The notes under the pieces: model-generated | What the model was told of the DNA's origin: nothing | The model's database searches: none | Seen by the model: only the letters and a program-made list of their open reading frames with translations | Shown here: piece by piece, positions 18,038 to 24,620 of the stretch | How the letters are laid out: every line of letters starts with the position of its first letter | Numbering within the stretch: position 1 is the first letter of the stretch | From: Prochlorococcus sp. AG-402-A08 | GTDB lineage: Bacteria; Cyanobacteriota; Cyanobacteriia; PCC-6307; Cyanobiaceae | Assembly (NCBI GenBank): GCA_003279585.1 | Contig: QCHH01000010.1 | Span: 1 to 44,397 of the forward strand | Reading direction: 5' to 3' | Length of the DNA: 44,397 nucleotides | Position numbers and translations under genes: made by a program

Positions 18038-18340
18038 CTATTTTTCTTCTTCCCAATTTTCTTCGGCCTTATCAAGTAAATCTTCAACAGTATTATCAAA
18101 TGTTTCAGCTACTGACCTCAGCATTTTTGAAATAGTCTCATCTGGGCAAGCAAGATCTTTTTGGATTCCTTCCGCACAATCCTTAATTTCTTCCCATGCA
18201 TCTACCAGTATTTGAGAATCTACTGGTTTCCAATCTTCTGTCATAGATAATCTTCTCAATAAGGATTGTGGTAATGGAATATTTCCTGAATGAATAGATT
18301 TTATCTTCAAGTTAGCTGAAAGCTGTCCTGATTTCTTCAT
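18038..18340 (-). CDS. Small acidic hypothetical protein
   Basis: This 100-residue soluble protein has a basic N-terminal segment (MKKSGQLSANLKIKSIHSG) and a largely helical acidic remainder (DAWEEIKDCAEGIQKDL, ETFDNTVEDLLDKAEENWEEE). It contains two Cys (CAEG, CPDE). It resembles uncharacterised picocyanobacterial proteins I cannot name. It is the first gene of a probable two-gene unit with the 46-residue membrane protein. The codon use and length make it the most convincing gene of the 17-22 kb stretch. Confidence 0.7.
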   Translation of the reverse strand: MKKSGQLSANLKIKSIHSGNIPLPQSLLRRLSMTEDWKPVDSQILVDAWEEIKDCAEGIQKDLACPDETISKMLRSVAETFDNTVEDLLDKAEENWEEEK

Positions 18341-18381
18341 TTATAAGAAATGTGGTAAATCAAGTGCTAACTTCTCAAAGA

Positions 18382-18510
18382 ATGAAAAACCCATCTGAAA
18401 TTCAGATACTTCTATCAAAAGCTGAAGCTTCAAAGCATAAGACTGCTCAATTACAACAAACGTTAACCCAAATCTAGGCAGCCCTCACAAGAAAGGAAAA
18501 TCAAAAGTGA
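18382..18510 (+). pseudogene. Microprotein gene interrupted by TAG; paralogue of the gene at 18966
   Basis: The reading frame from ATG 18382 gives 31 residues (MKNPSEIQILLSKAEASKHK...) and stops at TAG 18475-18477. Reading through it continues AALTRKENQK to TGA 18508-18510. Aligned with the intact 51-residue paralogue at 18966-19121, 25 of 42 comparable positions are identical, and the TAG falls exactly where the paralogue has GAG (Glu). It is either a decaying duplicate or a truncated microprotein. It is helical with heptad spacing, suggesting a coiled coil. Confidence 0.6.
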
Positions 18511-18625
18511 ACTGAGAAGTACAAAAAAAATATACTTTCTTATGTCAACAAGTTTCAAACTTATAAATCCTATTTACGTATCATGAAAACCAACTATAAA
18601 TAAATATAGAGATTAGATTTTTATC

Positions 18626-18685
18626 ATGCTTTTGCCTAAGCCAGTTAGACCTGTAGATTCTGAAAAGAAAGGAAAGGAAGATTAG
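18626..18685 (+). CDS. Possible 19-residue micro-ORF
   Basis: MLLPKPVRPVDSEKKGKED, ending at TAG, is followed 18 bases later by a strong hairpin (18704-18730) that could terminate its transcript. It is proline/lysine-rich with no family. Listed because the terminator-like hairpin lies just behind it; it could easily be chance. Confidence 0.25.
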   Translation: MLLPKPVRPVDSEKKGKED

Positions 18686-18703
18686 TATTAAATACATGAG
18701 TTT

Positions 18704-18730
18704 AAATACTTAACCACACGGTAAGTATTT
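18704..18730 (+). terminator. Hairpin, possible terminator
   Basis: AAATACTTA (18704-18712) and TAAGTATTT (18722-18730) are perfect inverted repeats around a 9-base loop in which ACC/GGT can also pair. The flank is AT-rich, without a long T tract. Confidence 0.5.
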
Positions 18731-18747
18731 TATTAATTTCAATTACC

Positions 18748-18783
18748 AAAGAACATAGGTATAAATCTATATCTATGTTCTTT
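18748..18783. terminator. Very strong 16-bp hairpin, likely bidirectional terminator
   Basis: AAAGAACATAG (18748-18758) pairs with CTATGTTCTTT (18773-18783). The stem extends inward through one G-T pair and TATA/TATA to a 4-base loop AATC, making 16 pairs over 36 bases. The ends are A-rich on one side and T-rich on the other, so it could terminate in either direction. Confidence 0.6.
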
Positions 18784-18965
18784 ATTATGAAAAAATAAAT
18801 AAATTGAATTCATAAATACAAATAATAGACATATCAACAGATCACGATTTTATCTATTGACATCAAGAAATAATTTGGCAAATTTAAAAATGAGTTCTAC
18901 CTATTATTTTCTCTGGTTAGAGACTGCTGTTTGGCAAGGAAAAATTTATTCTTTTTCATTTCTCT

Positions 18966-19121
18966 ATGAAAACCGCATCTAAAGAACTTCAAAAACTGAG
19001 ATCAATGGCTGAAACCTCATTAAATAAAACTGCTGAACTGCAGCAAGTTTTGGCACAAATTGAGGCTACCCTCTCAAGAGCAGAATCCCAAAAAGTTATA
19101 GAGAAGACAAATAACAAATAA
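18966..19121 (+). CDS. Coiled-coil-type microprotein (51 residues)
   Basis: The protein reads MKTASKELQKLRSMAETSLN..., entirely helical, with Leu/Ala heptad spacing (ELQQVLAQIEATLSRAES) and a lysine-rich end. It is the intact paralogue of the interrupted copy at 18382-18510. A small hairpin (CTATCA/TGATAG, 19122-19138) begins one base after the stop and may end transcription. Similar short helical proteins occur nearby at 20343, 21214 and 32518. No function is recognised; homo- or hetero-oligomeric coiled coil is inference. Confidence 0.6.
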   Translation: MKTASKELQKLRSMAETSLNKTAELQQVLAQIEATLSRAESQKVIEKTNNK

Positions 19122-19872
19122 CTATCACAGCTTGATAGCTTTAAATAAAGATCCCTTAATACGAAAAGCGAATAAGTTTAGATAATCAATTCTAATACTT
19201 TTGTTTAAGCATATAAGACAGGTCCATCGATTAAGACAGAAACTAATTATTATATCGATTAATTAAGTTAACTCAAGATATTAATAACTTTCAAATCCTC
19301 AAGATCTTCGTTCATCAGCCTAGACTGCAAATATTATTTGAATACATACAAAACGTTATTCGATAATTTACCGATATTAATCAAATTAAGATTACAAAGA
19401 AGACTAATTAAAATTAAACAATATGGTTCGTAATTCCCTGAATAATTAGATAGATCATGAAAGATATAAATTATGCCGTGAAATAAAAAATTTTGTATTC
19501 ACCGCTACCGAAAAAATTCAGATATAAGATTAATTTTTAGTTGATCGGCAATATGCGTGAACATATTGCCGATTTGTAGCTTTTATTGATAGTAATACTT
19601 TTATTATTATGATATAAGGGAATATTAAAAAAATTACAATTTAAAAAAATATCTAGTTCTAGCCAATTATATTTTAAGTAACTATATGTCGAGCCATATA
19701 GCCTGAAGATTCTACATACTTAAAAGTAGATAGCTATGAAGTAATTATATTGATAAGATATCTATTTTAAAATAACTGAATAAGTTTTTCATTAGTACTA
19801 ATTTTTATTCTATATAAAAAACTTAAATTAAAAAAAGTCAAAAATTGAAAATGATAAAAAATTATGTTTATA
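19122..19872. other. 751-base AT-rich spacer without genes
   Basis: Both strands were checked for starts: only ORFs of fewer than about 16 codons occur. It contains the small hairpin directly after the microprotein gene and the strong hairpin at 19544-19573. It also holds a weaker two-level inverted repeat near 19697-19741 (ATAGC/GCTAT outside, TCTAC/GTAGA inside). It may hold a small RNA, but nothing else can be supported. Confidence 0.6.
19544..19573. terminator. Perfect 12-bp hairpin with 6-base loop
   Basis: ATCGGCAATATG (19544-19555), loop CGTGAA, CATATTGCCGAT (19562-19573). GC content is high for the region. On the plus strand it is followed by TTGTAGCTTTTATTG, resembling an intrinsic terminator, yet no ORF lies within 400 bases upstream. 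It may end a non-coding transcript. Confidence 0.55.
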
Positions 19873-20064
19873 TCAATGAATAATAAAGTAGTGAAAAACT
19901 AGAGAAAGCAGAATACCCGTCCATAATCCCTTAAACCAGCTTAAAACTAGCATCTGATAATTGGTTAAACGAAAGTGATTTTGAATGGCGAGTGTTGCTC
20001 TTTTATCAAGGCCAAGCAATGAGAGACGTCTTTTTTTGTCCACGTTAAATAATTTTCTATTCAT
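19873..20064 (-). CDS. Putative small single-span membrane protein
   Basis: Sixty-three residues: a basic N-terminal half (MNRKLFNVDKKRRLSLLGLD, then RATLAIQNHFRL) followed by a hydrophobic helix (MLVLSWFKGLWTGILLSLVF) and a short tail. The positive-inside pattern is consistent with an N-in inner-membrane protein. It shares an ATGA overlap with a 66-codon ORF upstream (20061-20261). Composition looks gene-like, but no family is recognised. Confidence 0.45.
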   Translation of the reverse strand: MNRKLFNVDKKRRLSLLGLDKRATLAIQNHFRLTNYQMLVLSWFKGLWTGILLSLVFHYFIIH

Positions 20065-20261
20065 ATATCAGTGAAATAACAATATAATCTTATAACATAA
20101 GAAGTAATGATTAATATTTCTAATAGAAAAATAAATATTAATTTTTTCAAATTGTTTTTTATCGAGCCAAGTTGATTGGAAGTTAACCGAACATTAAAAA
20201 AACACGGATCAATTGATAATCTCCATAAAATAAGATGTCTAAATTCATCTAAGCAGGACAA
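20061..20261 (-). CDS. Doubtful 66-codon ORF upstream of the small membrane protein
   Basis: It reads MSCLDEFRHLILWRLSIDPC..., with one hydrophobic stretch (LIFIFLLEILIITSYVI). Its stop overlaps the start of the following ORF by the ATGA pattern that usually marks coupled genes. Composition is otherwise not persuasive and no family is known. Confidence 0.25.
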   Translation of the reverse strand: MSCLDEFRHLILWRLSIDPCFFNVRLTSNQLGSIKNNLKKLIFIFLLEILIITSYVIRLYCYFTDI

Positions 20262-20342
20262 CCAAAAATATATTAATGTCCAAATAGGTTAATTCTCTCT
20301 GCATGATCAATTCCTTTAACTTCTAAGTCATCTTTTTTAACA

Positions 20343-20477
20343 ATGAAACACATTGAACTAGAAAAATTAAATCTGCAGGAGGAGAAAATTGAATTAATAC
20401 TAGCAGAATTAAATTGTACACTTGACCTTTATTATGAAAAATCTACTGAAAGTGAAGTAGTCGCTACTCAAAGCTAA
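20343..20477 (+). CDS. Putative helical microprotein (44 residues)
   Basis: The sequence starts MKHIELEKLNLQEEKIELIL and continues to a Ser/Glu/Thr tail. It is almost entirely helical with Leu/Ile heptads and one Cys (LNCTLDLYY). It has the same MK- start and coiled-coil character as the neighbouring microproteins at 18966 and 21214, but no clear sequence identity. Supported by composition only. Confidence 0.4.
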   Translation: MKHIELEKLNLQEEKIELILAELNCTLDLYYEKSTESEVVATQS

Positions 20478-20682
20478 TATCTGCAATCAAAATAAGTTAC
20501 GTTATAGCCAAAGAGGATTTTGACAACATATTCAGGATTGAAGTACTTAAAGAGCAGAACTTGAAATATCAAATAATATTGTTAAATTAAGATCACAATT
20601 AAGTATTGATTCCTAAAACCATTAAAACATATCCATATTTCTTATATCCTAAGAAATTTCGTCTTTTATCTCAATTCAAAAA

Positions 20683-20793
20683 ATGACTTGCAACTGCCAG
20701 CACTGTATTGAAATTAAAAAACAACTTGATAGAGCAGAACAAAGGCAGATAGACTTGTTTAAGATAAGGAGTACTAAATTAAATATTAAGTAA
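20683..20793 (+). CDS. Putative microprotein with Cys/His cluster (36 residues)
   Basis: The N-terminus MTCNCQHCIEIKKQLDRAEQ places three Cys and one His in six residues (CxCxHC), followed by a charged helix (RQIDLFKIRSTKLNIK). The cluster could bind a metal as a monomer or in an oligomer. It sits in the microprotein cluster, seven bases from the convergent 70-residue membrane protein gene. No family recognised. Confidence 0.4.
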   Translation: MTCNCQHCIEIKKQLDRAEQRQIDLFKIRSTKLNIK

Positions 20794-20800
20794 ATTTTCA

Positions 20801-21013
20801 TTATTCATATGGAATAACTGGAATTTTTATTCTCAATTCTTTATCAACTACTTTTGATTCATCATCGGATAAAATTTTCTCTGATTCTATTTCTCTATTT
20901 TTATTTATGTCTTTTTTAGCTTCAATATTTACAAAAAAGAAATATATCGCTATTAATATTAAATAAGGTATTAGATTCTTTATATTCCTAAGAATATTTG
21001 AAAGTTGTATCAT
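20801..21013 (-). CDS. Small single-span membrane protein (70 residues)
   Basis: It begins MIQLSNILRNIKNLIPYLIL, with one hydrophobic helix (LIPYLILIAIYFFFVNI). A long charged region follows (KKDINKNREIESEKILSDDESK) with a conserved-looking end RIKIPVIPYE. The sharply defined helix and the motif-like C-terminus suggest a genuine conserved picocyanobacterial protein. Function is unknown. Confidence 0.55.
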   Translation of the reverse strand: MIQLSNILRNIKNLIPYLILIAIYFFFVNIEAKKDINKNREIESEKILSDDESKVVDKELRIKIPVIPYE

Positions 21014-21213
21014 ATTTAAGTAATGAAAAATTTTTAATAATTTACCATAGTTTTAAATTTATTTTTATCCTTAACCAAGCTTTGCTTTATTAGTTAATGT
21101 ATTTAATTTAAAATCTTTTTATATTAAAATATTTTCACAGCAATCTATTACGGTTTTACTCTCTTCGAAACATGAAACATTCTTCTATTATTAATAAACA
21201 ATAAAAATTTACA

Positions 21214-21321
21214 ATGAAAACAGAAAAAATTGAGGCTGCAGAGAGACGTATAAGAGAATTGAAGCTTTTAATTCATTCTTGGTCAAAGAAAAAACTCACG
21301 TTCGATCTTGATCTCAGTTAG
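21214..21321 (+). CDS. Putative helical microprotein (35 residues)
   Basis: It begins MKTEKIEAAERRIRELKLLI, is basic and amphipathic, and ends KKKLTFDLDLS. It resembles its neighbours in MK- start and heptad pattern. It is followed 23 bases later by the 68-codon membrane protein on the same strand. Composition is gene-like but evidence is thin. Confidence 0.4.
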   Translation: MKTEKIEAAERRIRELKLLIHSWSKKKLTFDLDLS

Positions 21322-21344
21322 GTTAATTTATATGCCTTACTGAA

Positions 21345-21551
21345 ATGATCCCTTTGGCAACTGCTTTATTTTTCCCTGATTATGGAAATAATGGTGTTCC
21401 ATGGGATCTAATACTTTTACACTTTTATTTTTTTGCATTATTCATTCCATTGATTGTTATTTTTAATGCGGCTAAAAGCTCAGATCGCGAAAATCCAAAC
21501 AGAATTAAAGATCAAACTACAAGATATCCTGATTTGCATCCACGTGCCTGA
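21345..21551 (+). CDS. Small membrane protein (68 residues)
   Basis: The N-terminus MIPLATALFFPDYGNNGVPW precedes one hydrophobic helix (LILLHFYFFALFIPLIVIF). A hydrophilic, Arg/Asn/Asp-rich tail ends TTRYPDLHPRA. The aromatic PDYGNNGVPWD segment looks conserved and unlike random translation. It is convergent with the 60-residue gene (stops nine bases apart). Function is unknown; a peripheral photosynthetic-membrane role is only a guess. Confidence 0.6.
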   Translation: MIPLATALFFPDYGNNGVPWDLILLHFYFFALFIPLIVIFNAAKSSDRENPNRIKDQTTRYPDLHPRA

Positions 21552-21560
21552 AAATTCGCT

Positions 21561-21743
21561 TTATTGATTAATTTTATTGATATAGAGAACATCATATTTT
21601 TTATAATCACCTTCAATAGCTTTAATCCATTCTCTAAATTCACTTTCAAGGGCTTCTTTATTTTTACCATCTAGTTCTGAAATCCTTTTAAGTGCAGAGT
21701 TAATTATGACTTCACAACTTCCAACTAGACTAGTTTTTCTCAT
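21561..21743 (-). CDS. Small protein, paralogue of the gene at 21965
   Basis: Sixty residues starting MRKTSLVGSCEVIINSALKR. The core CEVIINSALKRISELDGKN, then KEALESEFREWI, aligns with the product of the divergent gene at 21965-22159: 18 of 55 positions are identical, including KR, LxGxN, EAL and EW. The family looks like a small helical domain with a C-terminal VLYxN motif. No known function. Because a paralogue exists next door, this is very probably a real gene. Confidence 0.6.
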   Translation of the reverse strand: MRKTSLVGSCEVIINSALKRISELDGKNKEALESEFREWIKAIEGDYKKYDVLYINKINQ

Positions 21744-21964
21744 TTGATTTAAATATTTCTGTAAACCTATATCTTCTATTAAACTCTGTTAATTAGTAAA
21801 TACCGTAATTCTATTGTTTATTTCTAGAATATTTTTATTTACAAATAATAATCGGTAAGTTTATATTTACTTTTGAATTTATTCTAGTTAAGAACTTAAG
21901 TATAGAATTCTGTAATAAATGAAACTGAAATATACCTGTAGATGAATTAAGATTAACAAAAATA

Positions 21965-22159
21965 ATGATCCCTATGTCTTCAAGACAATCTGGAGCTTTA
22001 CAGGCAGTTGAGGTAATGCTTAACGGATCAATTAAACGTCTCAATTATTTGAAAGGAGAGAATAGGGAGGCACTTTATGATGAATACAAAGAGTGGTTAG
22101 AGGTCCACAATAACAATGTAATTAATGATGGAGTTTTATATTGTAATTATCTTGGCTAA
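21965..22159 (+). CDS. Small protein, divergent paralogue of the gene at 21561
   Basis: Sixty-four residues; the shared core runs VEVMLNGSIKRLNYLKGEN, then REALYDEYKEWLEV, and ends VLYCNYLG. The start may be the first ATG (21965) or the internal ATG at 21974, since neither has a good ribosome site and homology begins only after residue 8. The gene lies 222 bases from its paralogue on the opposite strand, an inverted duplication. Its stop is ten bases from the convergent trmL stop. Confidence 0.6.
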   Translation: MIPMSSRQSGALQAVEVMLNGSIKRLNYLKGENREALYDEYKEWLEVHNNNVINDGVLYCNYLG

Positions 22160-22169
22160 AGTTGATAAG

Positions 22170-22670
22170 CTATTTATGCAATAAATTCAGCTGTAAACAA
22201 GCACAATAACAAACTATTCCACATGCAACAGATAAATTCAAGCTCCTAACTCCTCCACCCTTTAATTTATTCTCACCTCCTGGCATAGGGATACCCGCAA
22301 CGATTTCACATTTATTAATTATATTTTCGGGCAAACCTGTATCTTCTCTTCCGAATAAGAGGATATCAGTATTTTGATAATTAATATTTGAGATTGAATT
22401 AGTACTTTTTTTGGTAAGAGCAATGATTCTGGACTTATTAAAAGAATTTTTATATTCATTAAATGATTCATATAAATGGACATCTACATTTTGCCAGTAA
22501 TCCAACCCAGCTCTTTTTAAATATTTATCTTCAAAGCTAAATCCAGTTGGCTTAATAATATCTAACGACATATCGAAAGCTAAGCATGATCTACCTATTG
22601 TTCCCGTATTCTGTGGAATTCTTGGTTCAAACAATGCGACACGAGGTCTAGAACTGTTTAATGGATTCAT
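22170..22670 (-). CDS. trmL: tRNA (cytidine/uridine-2'-O)-methyltransferase TrmL-like (SpoU family)
   Basis: This 166-residue SPOUT methyltransferase should methylate the 2'-O of the wobble nucleotide in tRNA-Leu. The N-terminal block RVALFEPRIPQNTGTIGRSC and the C-terminal knot segments (DILLFGREDTGLPENI, AGIPMPGGENKLKGGGVRSL followed by NLSVACGIVCY) are family hallmarks. It contains a slightly longer loop before the RSLNLS motif than I expect. Its ATG overlaps the cobU stop by four bases, so the two are coupled. Confidence 0.9.
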   Translation of the reverse strand: MNPLNSSRPRVALFEPRIPQNTGTIGRSCLAFDMSLDIIKPTGFSFEDKYLKRAGLDYWQNVDVHLYESFNEYKNSFNKSRIIALTKKSTNSISNINYQNTDILLFGREDTGLPENIINKCEIVAGIPMPGGENKLKGGGVRSLNLSVACGIVCYCACLQLNLLHK

Positions 22671-23224
22671 GGTATATCATCACCAATTTTATCTAAGTCA
22701 ATTGCCGTCCCATTGACAGCAAGCCACCTTTTATTTGAATGTCGACTTATCAATGAGGTTAGGGTGCTATGCCGTTCACGAAATAAATGACCCATTGGTG
22801 TGGCAGGGACAATTCCCCAGCCAACTTCCTCGGAAACAACGATAATGCATAAATTATCGTCTGTAATACAATTAATAAAATTTTTTTGAAAAGTTTTCCA
22901 TTGAGCATCATCTTTTATTAGGTGATGCTCAACCAACCCACCCAATGAGTCTATTAATATTGATTCATTTCCTCTGAACGATTTAATTGCTTTGCAAATG
23001 TCTGTTGGATATTCTATAAGTGTCCATTTGTCAGGTCTTCTCTTCCTATGAAGATCTATCCTTTTTTGCCAATCTGGATCATCTGGTCTTGGTTTTGATG
23101 TGGCTAGATAAATGACGGCATCTTGCTCCATTATTAAAAATTCAGCTAATTGACTCTTTCCACTTCGTGTCGGTCCTGTAATTGATATGAGTCCTTTATA
23201 ATTTTTGGTTATTGGTGTGATCAT
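22667..23224 (-). CDS. cobU: Adenosylcobinamide kinase/guanylyltransferase
   Basis: It phosphorylates adenosylcobinamide and attaches GMP, preparing nucleotide-loop assembly in cobalamin synthesis. At 185 residues it is typical. The P-loop GPTRSGKS lies at 17-24. The conserved LIDSLGGLVEHH and VSEEVGWGIVPATPMGHLFR blocks follow, then RHSNKRWLAVNGTAIDL. First gene of a coupled pair with trmL. Divergent from the CCB gene, with about 130 bases between. Confidence 0.95.
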   Translation of the reverse strand: MITPITKNYKGLISITGPTRSGKSQLAEFLIMEQDAVIYLATSKPRPDDPDWQKRIDLHRKRRPDKWTLIEYPTDICKAIKSFRGNESILIDSLGGLVEHHLIKDDAQWKTFQKNFINCITDDNLCIIVVSEEVGWGIVPATPMGHLFRERHSTLTSLISRHSNKRWLAVNGTAIDLDKIGDDIP

Positions 23225-23357
23225 ATTTTGAGCTATTCGATCAATCTATTAATAGTAATTTTTATATTATATCGATATTGATTCAAAAATAAAGTTAGAC
23301 ACCTATATGTATAATATAGAAAAATAGAATTATTTTTATACTTGTTTGAAGAGATAA

Positions 23358-23975
23358 ATGTATAACATTTCTAGATTAGTAATAATATTTGGTGGTTTTC
23401 TATTAATTTTATCAATTATCAATATTAGTACATCTAATCAAGTGAATCCAATCTTAGTAAGAGCAGAGACAATATCTGGAATTGCTTCAATAGCTTTAAT
23501 AACTATAGGTTATCTCTGGACTGAAATTAAACCAAAACAACCTTCTAAAGCAAAGTTGAATGGAAAGGAAGGATTTGAACTTTGTAATGAATTATCTGAA
23601 GATCAAAGAAATGAATTGGCTTGGGGAAGTCAACAAATACTTACTGCAACTGCAGCTAGTACAATATTAATATATTGGGATAAAAGAGTAATACTTAGAA
23701 GAGGCTTGATATCTCAAAAAAAATTTACACCTGGTGATATATGTAATAGATCTATAGAACAAAAAAGATTAATTTCATTAGTTAATACAGAATTATTTCC
23801 AGGCAGAGATGAATTTGACGGAGTGTTAAATGATTTACCTTCTGTAATTGTCTATCCTCTTTCTAACAGAGGACTTACAATAGTTGGAGGATGGTCAAAG
23901 AGATCATTTACCAATTCTGATGAAAAATGGATATCAGGATGGTCAGATAAGATATACGTCTTACTGAGCAAGTAG
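23358..23975 (+). CDS. Cytochrome b6 haem-attachment factor, CCB-type (DUF2930)
   Basis: This 205-residue protein has two N-terminal membrane helices (about 7-25 and 38-55) and a soluble C-terminal domain (NELAWGSQQILTATAASTIL, SVIVYPLSNRGLTIVGGWSK). It matches the 'cofactor assembly of complex C subunit B' family, relatives of plastid CCB2/CCB4. These proteins help attach the covalent haem ci to cytochrome b6 on the stromal/cytoplasmic side. Its last 15 bases overlap the convergent lptC gene. Confidence 0.82.
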   Translation: MYNISRLVIIFGGFLLILSIINISTSNQVNPILVRAETISGIASIALITIGYLWTEIKPKQPSKAKLNGKEGFELCNELSEDQRNELAWGSQQILTATAASTILIYWDKRVILRRGLISQKKFTPGDICNRSIEQKRLISLVNTELFPGRDEFDGVLNDLPSVIVYPLSNRGLTIVGGWSKRSFTNSDEKWISGWSDKIYVLLSK

Positions 23976-24620
23976 AAAATTAATGGTTGTTTCTACTTGT
24001 TTCTGATTAGACATAAAGACTAATGTATTATCATTCTTAAACCATTTTGCGAAGTCAGATTTTATTTCTACCTGATATTCCTCCATACCATCAGAATTAT
24101 ATATATTTCTATTAAACTCAGTATTGTCAATTTTTAGAAGACTTGAATCAACATTATAAAATCCTTTCGCCGCAACAATATTAGTATTATCAAAATTAAT
24201 TGTAAGTGGATTATTTATATCGATAATAGATGTATTCAAATTCCAATCGAATGAATTAGTAGTAATGTTGTAGTCCTGGTTATTAAGAAATGATATGTTT
24301 ACATTATTAAAAACTCTAATAGAATTAGATAAATTATTTAGAGTTGAATTGCCAGATTTGACGTTAAAGTCCTGACCACTCTTATTAAGTATTTCAATTA
24401 AGCTATCAAATATTTCAATATCATTATTTGTTGGATCTATTATGGCTTTTGGACTAGTGATTTTTACACTAGTTTGATTATTAGGATTTTCTTGTAGCAG
24501 TTGAAAGTTATTGATATAACTTTTATTATCTATCTGTATAGTTGATTTATTAGATTTTTGACAACCTAAAAGAGGTAATACAGTAATTATTAGGAGAAAA
24601 TAGACCGGTAAATATTTCAC
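23961..24620 (-). CDS. lptC: LptC-like lipoprotein (lipopolysaccharide export)
   Basis: The 219-residue protein has a signal peptide ending in a lipobox (VLPLLGC, Cys20), then beta-rich, Asn-rich sequence typical of the LptC/OstA-like beta-jellyroll (SPKAIIDPTNNDIEIFDSLI, AAKGFYNVDSSLLKIDNTEF). LptC-like proteins pass lipopolysaccharide from the inner-membrane ABC transporter across the periplasm. The start is GTG, and it shares one base with the metG stop (TAGTG), so translation follows metG directly. Overlaps the convergent CCB gene by 15 bases. Confidence 0.75.
   Translation of the reverse strand: MKYLPVYFLLIITVLPLLGCQKSNKSTIQIDNKSYINNFQLLQENPNNQTSVKITSPKAIIDPTNNDIEIFDSLIEILNKSGQDFNVKSGNSTLNNLSNSIRVFNNVNISFLNNQDYNITTNSFDWNLNTSIIDINNPLTINFDNTNIVAAKGFYNVDSSLLKIDNTEFNRNIYNSDGMEEYQVEIKSDFAKWFKNDNTLVFMSNQKQVETTINFLLAQ

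Noticed and set aside
20478-20682. Remnant coding frame (charged helical peptide ending at a TAA near 20590)
   Set aside because: Open without any normal start codon; too short to support as a gene or pseudogene.
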